DNA of 64,000 nt from Nothopassalora personata (lineage: Eukaryota > Ascomycota > Dothideomycetes > Mycosphaerellales > Mycosphaerellaceae). The stretch's first letter is position 1, and every line of letters begins with the position of its first letter. A program made the translations under genes and the position numbers. Where the stretch lies: NCBI GenBank assembly GCA_033816765.1, contig CM066294.1, positions 1-64,000 of the forward strand, read 5' to 3'. This document shows positions 32,564-43,462 of this stretch, in pieces. The notes below the pieces were generated by a model, which saw only the letters and a program-made list of their open reading frames with translations, did no database searches and was not told the origin of the DNA.

Positions 32564-32795
32564 CTATCCCTCTTCTAGCCTAGCTTCGTTCTAAAGCTTT
32601 ATAAGCTATTATTACACCTTACTATAATAGCTTATTATATCTTCTTCTTCCTATAAACGCCGTTAATCACTCGCTCTAGATACCGAAGCCCATAGTCTTA
32701 AAATAGCTCCGTATACGAACTATTAGGAATTATAATCTTTAGGTACGATAGTAAAATGTATCGTAGATTCTTAATCTAGGAAGTATTCGGCTTAT

Positions 32796-33221
32796 ATGTG
32801 TAAAGGCTATAAAGATTACGATATACGTCTTTCTCGTACGGAATAGGAACGCCTTCGCGACTCGCGCGATAAGCTTAAGCTAGAGCTTAAAAAGATTAAA
32901 GAGGAGGAGGTACGGCTAAAGATACGTAAAATTTGTCTTCGAAAACAGTTACGGCTAGCTAAACGTCGTACCGACGACGCCGTAGCTAGAGAGTTAGAGG
33001 AGCTCGAGGAGGAAGAGGCGCGTAAGGAGCTAGCGTCTCTTAAGTAATCGTTAGGAGTAGAGGTATCGCCCCCGCTAGCTTTATTCCTAGATATTTTAGA
33101 GATGCCTACGAACGACTAGGTAGCGCTTTCTAGGGCGGAGCCCTAGAGCGACTCCCTAGGTATAGAGCTACCTATAGCCTTTAAATCTATTGTCGGAACC
33201 TCCTTACTAAGGTTAAATTAG
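32796..33221 (+). pseudogene. Antisense coiled-coil ORF of element F, RIP-mutated
   Basis: Plus-strand frame, antisense to the F pol, read from ATG 32796 to TAG 33219-33221. The true start may be further left. It contains YSAYMCKGYKDYDIRLSRTE just around its start and then a long charged coiled coil (KLKLELKKIKEEEVRLKIRK, VARELEELEEEE). The segment TEQERL (with Q from TAG) matches the antisense frame of element E. Function unknown. Confidence 0.6.
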
Positions 33222-34969
33222 GTATATTTTCCTTCTAGTCTTCCGGTATCGGCTAGTTAGTATACTTTAGTTGTTTAAAGTATCTTTTAATAATGTCGTA
33301 ATAGGATCCGAGGTCTTTAATACTCTCCTAAGTAGTATCCTCTTCTAGGTAGTCTTTCTATTTAATAAGGTATTTATTCTCTAATCCCTAATTAATAATG
33401 TCTTCTATAACGTACTAATCTAGTTCCTTAGGCGTGAAATAAAACGTTTCTTAGTAAGGTGTTCCGGCGTCTACGGGCTCTAGCTTAGATATATAGAATA
33501 TTAGGTAGATATTTGCGTCTAGTAGAAGTTAGAGTCGATAGTTAACTAGCCCAATAACTTTGTTAATTGAAAATAGTCCGACCTTAACGTAAACTAGTTT
33601 TTTAATCTATCTTCTTATTCTTAAGTTTTTTATAAGGAGATAGACCTTATCCTCCTCTCTTAGTAGAGGTGCTATTTCTCTCGTGTTTTGCCGTTATTAA
33701 GACAGTTTTTATTATACATCTTTAATCGCCCTACGTGTTTCTTTATGCACTTCCTTAAGAGTATTTATTATTATAATTGCTCTCTCGGCCTATAGGTAGG
33801 ATCTAGGTATACTAAATAGGTTAGGATTTTTACTAAAGTTCGTATAGAATAGTATCGTTAAAGTTGTTTCTAATTTATATTTATTTAGTACGATTTGCGC
33901 TATTAGTAGTAATAAAACCTAGTTGTCTTATAAGTAGTTAATGTAATGTCGTAGATATTGTTCTAGCGTCTAATTTATCCTTTTAGTCTATCCGTCTATC
34001 TCCGGATAACATACTATTAATAGCTTATGTTTAATTCCGATCGTTCCTATAAGCGTCTTCTAGTAGTTTAATATAAATAGCTTATCTCTATCTATTATAA
34101 ACGCTTAAGGGAATCCGTAATATTAGATAAGTTTATCTAGTATAAGGTATCTAAGCTACTCTATACTATATGTTTCTAATGTAGAAATCAAGTATACGTT
34201 TTTATAAGTCTATTAACTATAACTACTATTATGCCGTATAGTTATTTCGTAACTTAATCCTTTAACGGTAGAAGTTTTATAATAAAGTCTATTATAAATT
34301 CGTCCTATAGTTTCGTCGGTAGTGTCCTAAACTATAGGTAACCGTATTTTGCGTGTCTTATAGCCTTATTTCCTTAGAAATATACGTATTATCTAATATA
34401 GCGTAATACCTTAAGCCTTATCTATAGGAATAAGAAGCTACGCTATATTAGATCTACTGTCTTTAAAGTTTTAGGATATCCGTAAGTTAGTCTATTATAT
34501 TATTATCGTATATATTCTTCTTCTCGATTCTTCGGTACTTAGTATTTTCCTTACGATATAGGGAATTGCTCGTCCTTATTACCTAAAATCCGCACGATAT
34601 TATTGAATTCTCTTATATTTATACTAAGACTTCCGTCGGGGTTCGTCTTTAGTATTTTGTGTTATACTAGCCCTTTCCCTTCTATATAGTTGCTTCTTTA
34701 GCTTAGCGCATCTACGCGGCTATTCTCTTTTCCTAGAGTATATCTAATTTTAAACTTATATTACCCTAGTAGCTCCGACTAGCGGGCTTACCTTCGGGTT
34801 AGTTCTCTCTTCGTCGTGAAGTACGTAAGATTCTTATAGTTAGAAAGAATCGTTAACTTTAGTAGAGCCTCGAGGTATACTCTCTAATATTATATAGTAG
34901 TAATAATAGCTAGAAGCTCTTTATTATAGATCTCGTAGTTCTATTCCGCTATAGTTATTTTCTAGGAGT
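33210..34969 (-). pseudogene. RIP-inactivated 3' pol fragment of element F
   Basis: Minus strand: RNase H (about 34690-34960), integrase zinc domain and core (about 33770-34560), a segment matching the KKGDKVYLL region (near 33640), and a chromodomain at about 33330-33400 (ENKYLIK-KDYLEED, where the dash is TAG). It aligns with element C over 33620-34969. RIP stops throughout. Confidence 0.85.
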
Positions 34970-35732
34970 TGATTGATTGATTATTCCATTAACGTGCTAT
35001 TTGAGTCAAAGACTATGCAACACGGGTCTCGAGAACGAGACCAAAATTTGAGAGAAGGAGAAAAGCCCCGTCGTACCCCGGACGTAAAAACTCCTTAAAA
35101 GATGCGAGCAACGCTCGCTATTCGAACCGTAAATCGAATATATTGCGGCGTAGTACGCGCGTACCCGGTAGTCGTGTCTTGTCGAGAATTGCGGTTTGTC
35201 GCCTTGCCCCGGGCGAGACAAGTTTTGCGCCCGTGTCTCGTTCTTGTTTTAAAAGCCAAGCCGGCCGTACCCGTACGCACCGAGCAAAATCCCAAGAAAC
35301 ACCCGTTGCCTCTGTTTCAATCCAGTCGCGTTCTCCGGTCTCGAGTGTAGCTCCTCGGTCGCAGTGGCCTCGCTGTCGTCCCCCCCTCGGCCTCTCTTGG
35401 TTCCAGCCGTGCAGTATACGTGGTTTGCGCCCCTAAACGCCTCTCTTGGTTCCAGCCGGCAGTTTACGTGGTTTGCCGGGACGACAGGTAGACAGCGCCT
35501 TCGTTGTTCGAGCGACGTGTACGCTATGTACGTCGCTTTCCCTTCTCGCAGTTCCGGAGTTCTTGTTTGTAGATTTTGAGCGTATCTCGTTCGTTCGGTT
35601 CGTCCGACCTGTCTTTTCTTGTTTCGAGTCGAGTAGGCTTGTATTTTTCGAGAGAGAGAGTCTTAGTTTCTCTTCGTCGTAACGAAGATACTTACGTCGT
35701 CCGCCGCGTGAAGGCGCTCTCTATAGGACGAC
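34970..35732 (-). mobile_element. Retroposon S2, near-complete copy (763 bp)
   Basis: Near-identical to S1 (43543-44303) in opposite orientation. It ends on the left with TTGATTGATTGATTATTCC, three GATT units against two in S1. It is GC-rich and unmutated in a RIP-mutated host. I find no target duplication: the left flank is element F pol, the right flank begins AACCTACGGG. One side was probably rearranged. The small frames inside are not supported as genes. Confidence 0.85.
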
Positions 35733-38700
35733 AACCTACGGGCAAAGACTTAGCCCGTAATAAGCAAAATGAAAATTAGTAAAGTAACTAAGTAAAGTAA
35801 CTTAGCTATATTTTTTCATAGACGGCTAGATAACTATATAGCGAAGATATTTTTAATTAAGGTAACCGTAGAGATAGGACTTAGCCTATAATAATAAATA
35901 ATTGATTTTTCTATTAGTACGGTCTATTTTACTAGGGCTTTGCGTGTCCTACCCCTTCCCCTAGCCTTAGTTCTTACGTAGAGAATTTCGTCTATCTACT
36001 AATCTTTATAAGACTTAATTAGTATAGGGTCTAGTTACTTATCGTTAATCTCCTACCTAGGTAACGAGTCTCTACTAGTAGGTCGTAGTAGGTTAGGATA
36101 GAAGACTAAATAGATTCTATCGGGGATTCTAGCTAATTAGATAGATAGCGGTAAGATTACTTTCGCTACTAAATATTTTACGTACTTATAATCTATACTT
36201 TTCTTTAGTTATCTAGTAGCGTAATTATAAATATCTAGCTATACTTTATTGCTAACCCGGTAGATTAGTACTAGTTTTCGAGCCTAGTTAGCGTAATCCT
36301 CCTATTTCTAAGCGGACCCTACTATACTTGCCTAGTAAAGGTCTATAATCTTCTATATCCTTCCTATAAATAGCATTACCCGTTAGGCGGTATCTAGCTA
36401 CAACGTCTCTAGATCCGGTTATAACTAAATAGGAGATAGTACTTCGTATCTATATACCATAAACAAGGGGCTTATTTTCTAGCCTCGTATAATATTGCCC
36501 GTTTAGCGCTAATTATACCGTAGGGAGCTAGCGTTTCTAGTCGGACTACTTATCGTTAATATAGTTCTAAAGGTAGGCCTAGACTTCCTAGTTTAGTCTT
36601 TTAGGGCCTCTATTAGTTTATAGGTAGTAAGCGGAGCTAATTGATTGATTATTCCATTAACGTGCTATTTGAGTCAAAGACTATGCAACACGGGTCTCGA
36701 GAACGAGACCAAAATTTGAGAGAAGGAGAAAAGCCCCGTCGTACCCCGGACGTAAAAACTCCTTAAAAGATGCGAGCAACGGTGGAGCTAAGTCTCTACT
36801 ATATGCTAGCTAAACGATAGAATATCTTCTAGAAGGTACTCGTCTAGTTAGTACCCCGGTCGCTCGTAATAGCTTAGGGTAGACTATAATACCTTACCTA
36901 ACCTTCTAGAAATAGTGCCCTTTTATCCCGTCTAAGTAAATAATAACGTCGTTAGTAAAAGCTAAGGTAAAGTTATCTAGATAGTCCCGTAGTAGACTAC
37001 TAATATACCGCTAGAATATTACTAGGGCGCCGGATAAACTAAATAGATATACTAACTACTCCTATAGCCTAAACCTAGTTCGGAAAGCCGTTTTATACTC
37101 TTCCTTACGCGCTATCCGGAGGTAATAGAACGCGGCTACTACGTTAACCTTAGTAATCTATTTAGCTCCCGTTAGGTTTTAAACAGTCTCCGGAATTAAG
37201 GGGAGCGGGTAACGATCCTACTTAGTAATCGCGTTTAGCGCTCTATAGTCGTAGTAGAATCTAAGCCTTTCTCCTAGCTTCTTTATAAATAGGACGGGGG
37301 CTGCCGCTTCTAAGGTAGAGAGGCGGATATAACCCTTATACTACAATTCTATTAGTAACTTACGTAGAATAAGTAGGTTACCTTTTAATATACTATATAG
37401 CGGTCCCTATAGTAATAGCTCCTAGCTCCCGTCTAGTTTTATCCGGATCTCGATCTTATAGTCTAGGTTACTACGGTACGGAGCTAGCTTATCTACTTCG
37501 TAGGTAGAAAATAGGGTAAGTATATTCTAAAATTTTAGGGGTAGTATTTTCTTAAGCTCCTTCTAGGTAGGTAGCTCCTTCTTACTAAGGGCCTTCTTAA
37601 TATTCTCTACGGTAGCCAAAAATCTAGATTAAGTACAATATAAGCGTATATAACCAAGCGGATCCCGGCTATTTTGATATAGAAGGTAATTACTCCTTTA
37701 AATAAGTTTTGTATTGCCTTCGTAAACCCCGTAGCCTTACGGCTCTCGTTACTAATATATATAAGACCGAGGCCTTTTACTAGGTCTCTATTAATTATAG
37801 TATAGTATATATATCCTTTATTATTAAGGATATACGTTCTACAACTTTTATTTAGGACTACGTTAGTATATATAAGGTTCCTATTTATAGAACTCTTAAC
37901 TACGTTCTACCCTATTACTAGTACTTCTTTATCTCCTAGTACTAGCTTTCGTCTAGGGGCTAGTCTTTTCCTATATCTTCGGGGTCCGACTTAAAACTAT
38001 CGCCCTCTAGGATTAGTTTAACGTATATTATGTTAATTATAGTAGGATTAACTACTAACGGCGTATATGTACCCCTTTACTTAGTACCCGCTTACTCCGT
38101 AGCGGAAATAGAGCTATCCTTAGCGTCGTTAATCCCTTTTAGCGATATTAACCTATTTCGCTCTCTACTTCCCTTTATCCTCCTTCCCGTCCCTACGGCT
38201 TCTAGAGTAGCCTCCGCTAGTTTAGGTCGGCGCTATAACGGTATTACCGTTAGTATTAACCCGTATTACGGTAGATTCCGTAAAGAAGCGAGTAGTAACT
38301 GTAGTAGTCGTGCTAGAGTCTCTATCATTTTCCTTCTACTTCTTGTAGGCTACCTTAAACTAGTCTATATCCTTAAGGTTAGTTATAATCCTCTCGACCT
38401 CCTCTACGAACTTATAGTAGCCCTTCTTTCTTAGTATAGCCGCCGTATAAATTCGAACGGGACTCGAGAAGGTATTACGTAAGTATCTAATCTTAGCGTT
38501 ATTAGACTAGTCTTCCCCGCCGGTACTTAGTAGAAGCCCGTTAAATTTTATCTAGTAATTACGCTAAGGTTAGACATTTACGTATCTAATCTTAGCAAGT
38601 TGCTTAAGGGCCTTAGCGCGCTCGTTACTATTCCTAAGAACTTTCTCTAGCTACGTAAAGAAGGCGACGTAGTCCTTTCTATATTTACCGTCCTCTTTCT

Positions 38701-39232
38701 CCTAGAAATGTCGTATCCTAGTATACTAACTAGCTAGTAGGGTATTGTTAACTACGCCCTAATAGAACTTATTAGAGAGCGTTGGTCTTAGGGTAGATCG
38801 TACCCTAAAAGCTCTCTTTATCCTTAGGAAGTAGTTACGAAAAGTCTCTACTCTACTATCCTATATTAGCGGGCTCTAACCTCTAGGTCCCAACGGTTCT
38901 CTACCGGCCCTTAGCGTAACTATAGTAGTATTTAATATCTATAGTAGCTACCTAATTAGGTCTTCTATAGGCGTATTATCTTAGGTAGACGGTAATACCG
39001 TAGGTGTAGATTATTATTAAGCGTCTTCTGACTCTTTTAGGGCGACTCGCGTTGTAATTAATTCGGCCTATATTTCTTCTTATTGCTAGTATAGTTATTA
39101 GAGTAGAAGCTAAAAGCTCTTATTTAAGGTACCTACCCCGGGGTTCTCGATACCTAGCGACGCTATTACTTATACCGTCTCTTTAATAGTATATACCTAG
39201 TTTATTCAAATAGATCTAACTTAATGTTACGG
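35733..39232 (-). mobile_element. Element G: old RIP-mutated chromodomain Ty3/Gypsy element
   Basis: Minus strand. A GPY/F-to-chromodomain tail is readable at about 35890-36170 (VFYPNLLRPTSRD, later RKALVK-T). RT is readable at about 36800-37300, with an NAITK..RYPLPLI-type segment, TKVNVVAAFYYLRIA and KTAFRTRF, if TAG is read through. Gag-like sequence probably fills 38400-39200. Most of RNase H and integrase seems missing. Retroposon S3 (36641-36783) interrupts it. No LTR pair was identified and boundaries are approximate. Confidence 0.7.
36641..36783 (-). mobile_element. Retroposon S3, 5'-truncated copy (143 bp)
   Basis: Keeps the same 3' end as S1 and S2 (TTGATTGATTATTCC..., on the plus strand) and stops just past the GCGAGCAACG half of the internal hairpin. 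It is flanked by an 8-bp repeat GGAGCTAA (36633-36640 and 36784-36791). Truncation at the 5' end with an intact 3' end is typical of target-primed reverse transcription. Confidence 0.85.
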
Positions 39233-42200
39233 GTAAACGACAGATATACTAAAGTTCTATAAGGTATATAATAAGTTTGATATAGATGAAAGGGACAGTT
39301 AGACGTAGTCTAAAATAAAGGTACTAGACTTAAATCCGGACGTATAGGCGTATAGGCGTAGCCCGTACTAAGAGATAAGGGCTCGCCCCTTCTACTAGGT
39401 AGTAGTTATAGCTTACCGTAGGGTCGATAGCGCCTCGCCTTCGAGGTTTAATACGCTCTATAGTTTCCTACATACTCTCTTATATCCTTAATAAGTAATT
39501 CCTACTAGTAGTAACGTCGTAGTAGCTCTTTAGTCTTTACCTTACTAAAGTGTCCTACTAGTAGGTTAATATAATGTATATATAGTAACTATACTCTTAC
39601 TACGTAATCTTTAGGTACTATAATTGTATTTCTACGATAGACTAACCTATCTTTTATATACTAATCCCTAGCGTCCCCTTTACTAAACGCCTATAATAAT
39701 TATATAACGTACCTATCGTCTCTCCCCTATATGACTTTTATTAGTAGTATAAGTAGCTTACCTAGGCCGCCTTATATTATTATAGTATATACTCTTACTA
39801 GTAGGGATCGGGTCCCCTACTACTCGTAGGCTCCTACTACCGCTATTACTACCTTATCCTATATCTTCTCGTAGGTAGCGGTTACGCGGTATACTATAGG
39901 CTCGTCCTCTCTAAGTAGAGATTCCTTCTAGAAAGATAGCTTACTTTATAGCGTAGGAAGCAAGTTCGACGTCTACTACGCTACGTATACGTAGTCACTA
40001 TATCGTAATAGCGTACCGGCTAAGTTACTCTTTTCCGGCCTATACTCTACTATAGATTTAAAAGATTATAGGAATGTTACCTATCGAGCTTACCTACTGT
40101 TTAGCTACTTTACTATCATAAGACCCTATAGATTCGTATAGTTAACTAGTACCTAAACTATATACGATACGCCTTCTAGGTACGGTTGCTAATACTTAAA
40201 TACCTCTACTACTACTACTAGCTCCTAGTTATACGTCTTATAGTTATACTTAGTAAGTATTATCTTACGAGAATAGAAGGTAATTAGGTACTACTCGGTA
40301 CTAAATAGCTAAGAGATAATACCCGTCATTATAAAACCTAAGGTATGTACTTTAATCCTCGTACGTAATATAGGGTTAAAGTACCTTAGGATAGGTACTC
40401 CGAGAAACCTAGCTTTTAGCCGTTAGAAAGCTTACTTCTTATAAGCGGACTATATAAGAGGCCCTTACTTCTTACTATTCTTATATTCCTTTAGTAGGTC
40501 TATTAATAGCTTTGCGATCCTCGAGTACCCTTTAATAAAGCGCCTATAAAAGTTATAGAATCCTAGGAAGGATTAAACCTTATAAAAACTCGTAGGCGTA
40601 GGCTATTCCTCGATTACGGCTACCCTACTCCTATCTATTAATACGCCTACGACGCTTACGATAAATCCTAGGAACTCGGTACTTTCCTAGAAGAAGCTAT
40701 ACTTCTTTAGGTTCGTAAATAGAGTAAACCTTTATAGCCTCTCTAGTACCGCGCGTACGCCTCGTACGTACTCCTTACGCGTTACGCTATAGATAAGGAT
40801 ATTATCTAGGTAGACTACGTAGATATTATCTACCAATCTAGTAAGGGCCTTATTAATATATTCTTAAAAGGTAGCTAGTACATTAGTTAACCTAAAAGGT
40901 ATTACTAGGTACTTAAAGTAACTATATTACGTACGAGACGTAGTCTTCTACTCGTCTCCTTGCTTAATAGAAACATAGTAGTAGGTATCCTATAGATCGA
41001 TCGTAGTAAAGAGTCCCGTACCCTATAGCCTATCTTACGTCTCGCTAATTAGGGGTAGTAGATATCAGTTCTTTACTATAATCTTATTTAGGCCTCTATA
41101 ATCTACATAGAGCCTAAGAGTACTATTCTTCTTTAGTACGAATAGGATAGGCGTACCCGCCTTACTTACGGATCGCCTAATCTACCCCTTCTCTATTACT
41201 TACGTAAGATATTCCTTTACGGCCTCTAGTTTAGTTAAGGACTAGTAGTATAGCGGCTTAAAGGAGTGTTTCTTTTCCTCTACGAGATTAATTGTATACT
41301 TAACTCCTTTATACATTTTACGTATTACCTACTTCTTAGGTACGTATATATCTCGGAAGTCTATAAACTCTTTAGGCTATAAAGGACCCTCTACTTTAGA
41401 TACTACTAAAGTAATAACCTAAACACTTATCGTATATACCTACTTTAAGCTCTTAAGATCCTTAAGGAACTTGCGTATATTACGCTACTAAATTATAGGC
41501 GTCTCGGTACCGTAGAACTACTAGTTATCCTTATTAGCCTTTCTAATCCGAGTACGATATCGCTAGAGTCTTCCTAAAATTACTAAAGGTCTACCTATAG
41601 GCGCTATATAGTAGATAGCGTCGCTTACGCGCTCTACTCCTTTATTATTAGTAAGTCGTACGTAAATCGTATAGGCGCCGTAGTAACACCCTTAGTTCTA
41701 TACGTATAAATCTAAATTTAGGAGCTTTATACTACTAATAAGCTATATCTAGTAACGGAGTATATACTCGTACGATACTAAGTTTAGATCTACGCTGTTA
41801 TCTGGGAGAAACGTAGCCTCGTAAAAGCCTTTACGCGTCTCGACTACGCCTTATAAGTAACGCGCTATACTTGTATTAACTTACCTTAAGGGATCTATAT
41901 AGGAACCTAGACTTAGGAGTAACCCTTACCTAATTTTCTACCTTTTCCCTATTTACCCTTCTTAGTTATAGCCTCTATAGTCTCTAGCCTATAAACCGCT
42001 TACGCGTTACGGTCCTTCTATAGGTGTCTACTTTAGTACTCCGTCTTAAAGTAACCCTTCTTACCGTAGCCGTAGTATTCTACCCTCGACTTCTAGCTAG
42101 TTATAGACGAGCTACCGGCGTCTTACTACTAACTCGTACCTAAGGCGCCCGGTACTTAACTTAACTTCTATTACTTTAGGTAATCGACCCGCTTATATAC

Positions 42201-42976
42201 GCCTTTAGCTTTACGCTTACGACGCGTATACTATCCGTAGTCGTACCCTCTACTACTACCTTAGCGCTTAGTACTTTCGATACGTAAGGCTAGGACTACT
42301 AGCTCTTCTCTAGTTGTAGAGATATTATAGTAGTTAACAATAGCAAACCGTAAGTAAGGTATGAACTTTACTAGTAGGTACTATACGTATTACGCTTCTA
42401 AGCAGTTACTTAACTAGTCCTCTATAATATCTAACTTAGTTACGAACTATCGGACTATTTAGTTATCCTTCTATTTTATAACCTCGTACTCTAATATAAT
42501 GTTAAGTACGTAATTTATAGGATCGCCGTATACGTTTCGATAGAACTCCTTAAAGTCCTAGTATATATACCTTACGAGGTTAAAGTCGCTATAGTTAGTA
42601 TACTATCGCTTACTTACCTCTCTACTAAGGTATATAACCCTATATAGGACCTTTAACTCGTCCGTTATATATATAGTACCTAAGAGGACGAAGATAAGTA
42701 AGAGCTCCTAAAGGAATACCCTTACCTTCCTTATTAAATCCCCTCTAAAAGGCGTCGGCTCTTTTAGACGCGGTCGAGTCATATACGCTACGGCCGCGCC
42801 TCGTACTATAATATTATCGTTAGTAGCTATAGAGATAGAGGTAGGGATTATAGTCGGGAAGTAATCTTCTCTCCTCCCGCCTATCTACTCTATAGGCGGT
42901 ACGCTTATAGCGCGTAAGGTCTCTAACCGCTTAATCTCCTACTATATCTCCTACTCTTTAATCTTAGCCCTTAAGG
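39233..42976 (-). mobile_element. Element H: old RIP-mutated Ty3/Gypsy element, host of element E
   Basis: Minus strand. Integrase-like sequence lies at about 39400-39900 and RNase H at about 40000-40500. RT is readable at about 40500-41200 ([26 protein letters not shown], GDE-KTTSRT with TAG read through). Protease lies near 41500-41900 and Gag near 42050-42950. TGTTACGGGT at 39235 may mark an LTR edge. Element E inserted after TAAGG (42972-42976), and H probably continues at 62731. Confidence 0.7.
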
Positions 42977-43443
42977 TATTACGGTTTTAAAGAACGAGAA
43001 AGAGAGAGTCTCGAAGGATACGTACTAGGGAATGTAGAAACCGGAGAACGAGACCTAATCGTTCCGACCTCTAACGTAATTAGGTTACGTACGCGACTAT
43101 AGCGAACCTATATAGTCGAACACGTAAAGCTAGGCGACTAGACGACTAGACGATAGGTTAACTAGTCGAACAGTCGACTATAGAGCTAAGACATATTAAT
43201 GTCTCCTTTATATTTAGGAACGCTAAGAATCCTTATAGCTTCGAGGCGTTTATCTTACTGTTTAATATTACTATTTAGAATATACCGTAACCTAACCTCT
43301 AATATATTGTTTCTTAAGTCTTTATAAGACTAAGACAACTACTACTTTATTACTCTCCCTCGACGTCTTATCGGCCCGAGAATAAACCCGATTAAGCTAG
43401 TATTCTTAACTTATAATATTATTAGGTTATACTAAACCTAATA
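42977..43443 (+). repeat. 5' LTR of element E (467 bp)
   Basis: Matches 62264-62730 over its full length with scattered C-to-T and G-to-A differences. CCTAATA is followed by GCTTTTAACGCC, the RIP-mutated primer-site equivalent of elements C and D. Confidence 0.9.
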
Positions 43444-43462
43444 GCTTTTAACGCCCTCTACG

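Larger units (their letters stand above)
32564..34969 (-). mobile_element. Element F: 3' half of a RIP-mutated chromodomain Ty3 element
   Basis: Minus-strand remnant with an antisense ORF, a chromodomain and the integrase and RNase H part of pol. It ends at 34969, where retroposon S2 begins. The expected continuation of pol does not resume after S2, so the rest was deleted or rearranged. Confidence 0.82.

Noticed and set aside
35006..35779. Several overlapping small frames on both strands in S2, with counterparts at 43448-44270 in S1
   Set aside because: Multiple frames open at once with Arg/Ser-rich products, an effect of GC-rich sequence. None is favoured in all copies.
38030..38434. 134-codon hydrophobic frame
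   Set aside because: Opposite strand to RIP-mutated element G; removal of TpG/CpA reduces stops in one frame and gives Leu/Val/Ser-rich chance frames.
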